This document shows positions 1 through 64,000 of a DNA stretch of 64,000 nucleotides, one piece after another. Positions within the stretch are counted from its first letter, which is position 1; the number at the start of each line of letters is the position of its first letter. A model generated the notes under the pieces. The model was not told the origin of the DNA. It saw only the letters and a list, made by a program, of their open reading frames with translations, and ran no database searches. Source of the stretch: Apostichopus japonicus (taxonomy: Eukaryota; Echinodermata; Holothuroidea; Aspidochirotida; Stichopodidae); assembly GCF_037975245.1 (NCBI RefSeq), contig NC_092568.1:26532501-26596500 (forward strand), read 5' to 3'. The translations under genes and the position numbers were made by a program.

Positions 1-3000
1 TATTTATATCTTTTTATAATATATAAATAATACATATATACATATCATTTTCACTCACATCTTACTAAGTACTATAAGAATATTGATAGAGTTTTCAATT
101 CTCTTCAACATTTTGTTCCCATTAATGTAGTTAATTAGCTTGTATATAGTTGTTTCATTTCAAACAGTGAACTTAAACATTGAAATTTTGGTATTTAATG
201 ATTTCATTTTAATCGTTTTAAGTTCTACTACTGTTTTAAGGGGTTACCAAATGTTAAGGAATCGATTCGAATGGATTAATTAGAGGCAATTAAAAACCTT
301 TAATTGGTGAATAAATCTAGGAGGATGTCCTTATTTGATCAAAGGTAATCTGAGGAGGTTTGGAAAAATAAACGACTACACTATTGTAACTCACAAACCC
401 ACTTTAATTCAAAGACAAAGAAATTGATTAAAACAAAAACCGAAGAGGATAACGATTCATATTACTCCGCTCTGCCATTTCATTTAATATTGATAAGATT
501 TTGATGGTCTCTGTTTACATTTACCATGATGACAATGAAGGTCATTACCAATTAATCAAATGGTAAATTTTTTTCAAAGTTTTGAATTAATTTACTATTT
601 AACACAATTATATCATCTGACTACTCTTTAAGAGGTTTTCTATTCAAAGCAGCTTTATATATAAAATCTCAATTGATGAGGTAAAGGTCATGCAAATTCA
701 GGGCTAAATTAATTAAAACCTGCAATTAAACTGTTATTAATTGTTTTTGTGTAAATTTCTTATGTGGACTATTGTGGTTAAGTTGATCTTTTATGTTGCA
801 ACAGTTATAAATTAGGTGATGGGTGTACTTAATTTGAGGGTTACAAAGACATTTCATTGATGTGACAAGTCAAGTCCAAAAATTTCCATTACAATTTTTG
901 GCCCAATGTCTTAGTTCAAAATTAATAGTCTTATATGAATATAACTAGTTTCTTCCACTGTTCAGATCTGATCAAAACTTGTAACAAATTACTGTAATTG
1001 TAATTGGAACAAAAAAACGTTAAAAACTTTAGTATAGGGAAAAACTATAGAAAGTGTACCGAAGGATATTAGTTAATATAGTGTCTACTTTCAACATCAA
1101 TAGGTGCAAAATACAAACAAAAAAACCCCCATACAATCACTAATACAAATAAATAAATAAAAATAAATGAATAAATAAACAAAGAAATAAACAAACTGCC
1201 TTCTGATATCTAATAAAATTGTCACATTTTTGTACGAGGATGATAATTATCTACATATGCAGACTTTTGGCTAATAAACTGGTGTATTTACACTAATATG
1301 TATATGTATGATACCTCTCAGCCCGATAACTCTTGATACCTAAATTTTACCTGGTGCATCTCACCACATATATTTTTAAACTAGCATGAAGATGGTTAAG
1401 AATGATTTTTTCCCCCTACTGCTCTAATTCGGACCATGCTCAATACCTTTACTACAACCTAAAGTACAACCCTGGGATTCACCAAGGGACGCATTACTAC
1501 CAGTGGAAACTGTGACACCATTCTGTTTTGAAACATGATACTCCTGGTACTTATAGGATAGTGAGCGCCAACAGTCATTAATATATGTAAGGGAATAAAA
1601 TTAATGTACTTCCAGAGCTGCCAGAATCAATCAATCCTTGTACACTTTTAAAAAGCACAAGATTTGTCTGCACTTAAGGCAATAACATTGCCAGTAAACA
1701 GATGACAAGAGAGAATGCAGAACATGGCCAGAATTTTTGACTTGGTATGCAGCAGTCACGTAATAAATGCTGCTCCAACAGCTAACTCTTTTCATCAAAC
1801 AAAGCCTCCTCTGATGAAAAGTCAAATTAAAAAAAGCTTATGTTGTACTTGGAATCATTAGCAAATACTGTTGTCCAATTAAGGCTGCAGAAATCTAACT
1901 GTCAGCAAGTAGAGACTAAAATTTACTGTTGGGGAGAATTTGGGCAAGAGTCCAAATATCACTAGATGCCTCCTTTTAAGGTCAACGCTGTGCGTTAATT
2001 AGCTAAATCATAAATTGGTCGTTCGTGTTGATATTTTGGACCGGAGATTCCGTAAATCACATCTGATATAGCTATTGAAGAGGATGAAGCCAACACAGAT
2101 GCCTGATACCATCGTCAAGGATTGATAACAAACATTCAAACAGTTTTGATGAACTGAAACGAGTCATAAATATGTGCCAGGCTTTTTCGCTGGGGGAAAA
2201 TATTTGCATAATGCAGAAGTCTTTCATGTCCAGTTACACTTAGTGAGCTGACCTGGGAAAGTTAAGATATTTACAGAAGAGCAAAAGAAGATAATTGGTG
2301 TCAACATCAAATCCCTTGATGTTGCATATATATGCATATTGACTTATTCAAGGTTAGTAATGTACCCAAACCAAACCAAGGCAATGTAAAGTTATTGCTG
2401 TAATTCAAAGCAGGCCACCCTTACCATACCTTACATGGTAAGTTATAAGTTTCAAACAGACATTGCATGGGCTTCTTCCAAGGTTTTTCCTTTTCTTTGT
2501 CATCCTCTCTTCCTCCTACCTTCTCCATACCCCTCCACATCCTTCCCTCCCTCCCTCTCCATAGCCCTTCCCTTCCCCACCCCTCCCTCACCCCACACAA
2601 GTCATCCTGCCTATGTTGTGGTACAACTTTGCACATTATTAATTTGCATCAGCTACAGCTAATTTGCATCAGTAGACCTAGAGATGGATATGTTCTTGTT
2701 TACATAGCTCCTTAAATTAGGATGAAATCATCTCCTGATTAGAGGATAACCTTAGAGGATATAAGGTTAGGTTCAGAGGCCCCAAGAGCCAGGTCAAGCC
2801 CTAACAGACAATTATGTCAAAGTGTCCCCTTTTAGCACTTTCCATTTTTGCTTAAGTTGATTACGAAAATCAGAATTCACTATACTTTATCTCAAATTTT
2901 CGCAGGCCTCCTCCATAGTTTCTGGCCCCTAATTGCACCACAGTTCCAGGAGCTGTGACCTCTCCCCTCCCATCACCCCTTCCCTTAAATATTATATTTA

Positions 3001-4785
3001 TATATTATATAGAAATATTATTATGTTAACGTTCAACAAAGTACACAAGGGTTCTAAATTATACTCAAATGTTGAGAAAATCTTATTTTCTGTCAATGTT
3101 GCAATCCTAAACAGGAGCAAAACGAGGGTGTTGAGGTTGTGGGGAGGAGTAAAGTAAATTTTGCAATTCTAAACGTGAGGCAAACTAAATTCATAAAAGA
3201 TGGGTCATTCGGGTCCACTAGCGAGAGGTAACACCAGAGATGATCACTTGGGTAGAGATACGATCATGAGTCAGCACTATTTAAGTGAGAGTCTGGCCTT
3301 CTGGTTGTTAATTCACCCACCCCCTCAATTCCCCAACCTGTGGAGAGGCACATGCACATGGCCATACCTGTTCCAATATATAGACTTTGGGGCCAAATAA
3401 TGACTAAAATACATACAGTATCAACAATTCAAACCCTACATTGCAAACCATCAGCAGATTTGAACATACAAGTCTCCATATGTGACATAGATTCTAAATT
3501 AATAATTTATTCTGGCTTTTTTCCCATTTTCTGTCATATTCTCATTTCCTATCAACTTTTGGTTTAAAAAAATTGTTTACATGTATGGCTTGAATGTAAG
3601 ATCACCTTGAAATAAGACAAGCTGTACGACGGATCTCGCCATTTGCCGTAAGTTCGGGGTACGCTATTTTAAAGACTTTTTGTTATTTTTACAAAATTGC
3701 AAGGGCAGGTGTCTGGCAGAATCTATGTCATAAGTCAACCTGAAGAAAATAGAAGGTACAGTCGAGCACAGGCTTTGTTACAGAGTTAAAAGACTGCCTC
3801 AGATAAAGGGAAAGGGTTGTTTTTTTTCTACAGCTCACAGTTGTGCACAGAGTTCTGTTTTTTAATCAACAGATTTCGGAAGAAAATGAATTTGCTTTGA
3901 AGATTGTAAAATAGTAAATAATAAATGATAAATAATAAATGATAAATAACAAACTACAAATAAAAGATCCATGTACTTTTTCATATCCATCTCTTCCCAC
4001 ATTTTATTGATTGAGTTTTTCTTCCCTTTTTATACTTTTTTCAGGAAGATGTCAACCTTTGATGAAAGTGCAAGAAGAAGATGCTACAAACAATATAAAT
4101 ATTCACTTTTGTTCATCAAAGATTTTGTGCTTCTTGTCCTGAAAATTCAACCACCAACTTTAGAGGTTAATGCTTCCTTCTGTCTTTGATTGTCCAAGTG
4201 CAGTTGTACTGTAGAAAGGTACTTTGTATTCAAGTATCTAGATCTTCATTAGATGGCTTTTTATTTTTTAAATAAAATATTTTATACTTCTAGACTGGTC
4301 CAATTGAGACAAGAGAGAGATAGAGAACTAGTTGAACCCTTGTGACTGAAGTTGCAAAAGCAAGGGGGGGGGGGGGGGGAAAGAAATATCAGAAGAGATA
4401 TTCACAATATGTGAGGAAGAGCGATTTTATCACTTATGTAGATATCGTATTTATGTGATAACTTGGTTTCACTGACTGTAAGTAAACTTTGTTATGAACA
4501 CTTCATCAATGAAAAAAAAGACAAGTAAATGAGAAACCTTATAAATACTTTTATTTCCACTTTTAACAGACTTTGCTTTTCCATCACTGTAAGGCTCAAC
4601 ATTTTGTTACTCCTGTATGAATAGATAAATGTGATAGATTTGACATGAGAGACAGTGCAGACAGATGGCAGCGCGTTTCTGGATCCGAGAGAAAAACAAC
4701 CAGAGCCAAACTACAGTTCATACCGGCAGGAATAAATTATATCATGCAAATGAGTCTTCCTGGAAGAGAAGACATGTTCACCTAC
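1..4785. other. Downstream flank or last INO80 intron
   Basis: AT-rich sequence with no coding exon I can support. It is either the intron after exon O or 3' flank. It contains a pyrimidine-rich tract at 2470-2600, an (ATAA)-type tract at 1139-1196, a short ATAAATG-type tandem at 3912-3960 and a run of 16 G at 4364-4379. The pyrimidine tract yields modest ORFs on both strands that I regard as spurious. Confidence 0.6.
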
Positions 4786-63420
<58,635 letters not shown>

Positions 63421-64000
63421 CTGAGGAATATAAAGTATGGAATTCATTTTACACACACAGCAACACTATATGGCAATCAATCGAGGTATACGTTGTAAGA
63501 TCCTCTGTTTTGTACACTGTTTAGAAAGTATATTACGCTAGCTTTAGTTTAAAAATTAATCCTTTCAGATTGTCATACATCAACACAAGATGTTTTATCA
63601 ATATGAAGATTTTACTAATCAAAAGTGACAGTGTCAATCTGTGTAGTTGTTAAATCTTCTCAACTGATACTTTGGTGGGTAGAATATAAATCCTAACATT
63701 AAAAGTCACTGGCATACAGCATCTGACAACTATAACAAGCAGGAATCTCAACATCTAGCTAAAAAAATCATCGTTCTAATTTCTAGAACAATCAGTGCCT
63801 AAGATTTTAAGATGTGTTCTAAACAGATGCATTTAAACAGAAGTTCACACTCACGAATCTAATATATTTGTCCTCAAAATTGTGCATTAAACAACACTGA
63901 ATAATAATGACTGTTGAGCACTTCAGGGACAAACATATAAACCAGCGAATCACAAGGTGAGATGCATAACTACTGGATTTAGAATCACAACCGCATTTGA
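63421..64000 (-). other. INO80 intron upstream of exon A, cut by window edge
   Basis: Runs from the exon A acceptor to the end of the window. I searched the minus strand for the DEAQ-box exon (VLDEAQ) and did not find it, so it should lie beyond base 64000. Confidence 0.6.

Noticed and set aside
2421-2715. Overlapping ORFs on both strands, one basic and charged, considered as the last INO80 exon
   Set aside because: They come from a pyrimidine/purine-rich tract, show no AT-hook or other INO80 tail motif, and have no convincing acceptor in the phase left by exon O.

Overview
This is a window of animal nuclear DNA. It is AT-rich, has no dense ORFs or operons, and is full of introns, microsatellites and degenerate transposon copies. 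By splicing I can read one gene, on the minus strand, running from about 63.4 kb down to 4.8 kb: the chromatin-remodelling ATPase INO80. The species is not certain. The repeats (L2/CR1-type 3' tails, hAT MITEs, hammerhead-bearing Penelope-like fragments) and the divergent but fully animal INO80 suggest a marine invertebrate. An echinoderm is my best guess, at moderate to low confidence.

Layout of INO80, in transcription order (high to low coordinates). Fifteen coding exons total 2177 nt, about 725 codons in one continuous frame with compatible phases at every junction. Exon A (63336-63420) holds helicase motif III. Exons B-D (62494-62611, 61955-62040, 58342-58509) finish the first ATPase lobe. 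Exons E-H (57728-57861, 56817-57053, 55399-55642, 49755-49974) encode the long INO80-specific insertion. Exons I-K (48733-48860, 48120-48214, 47270-47501) carry motifs IV, V and VI. Exons L-O (35977-36079, 32744-32823, 30299-30409, 4786-4921) encode the post-helicase tail. The 5' exons (HSA/DBINO region, Walker A, DEAQ box) lie beyond base 64000. The last exon or exons were not found and probably lie before base 1.

The rest is intron or flank. The 25.4 kb intron N-O (4922-30298) holds a ~350 bp tandem duplication, a 135 bp tandem element with a nuclear-receptor-like DR1 site, (TA)n tracts, two related hAT MITE copies (one interrupted by an L2-type tail) and two copies of a dispersed repeat. 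The 11.2 kb intron K-L holds a hAT MITE with a perfect 8-bp target duplication, a further copy of the dispersed repeat, two GC-richer open segments and a Penelope-like fragment with a hammerhead-ribozyme fold. A second, inverted copy of that fragment sits in intron M-N. Intron G-H holds a ~29-copy 43-bp minisatellite joined directly to an L2-type tail, then a 133-bp x5 repeat. Intron C-D is mostly a 2.6 kb satellite of 40/45-bp units ending 8 nt from a splice donor.

I see no tRNA, rRNA or CRISPR array, and no second gene I can name. The unusual content is in the repeats and in how they sit inside an essential gene.
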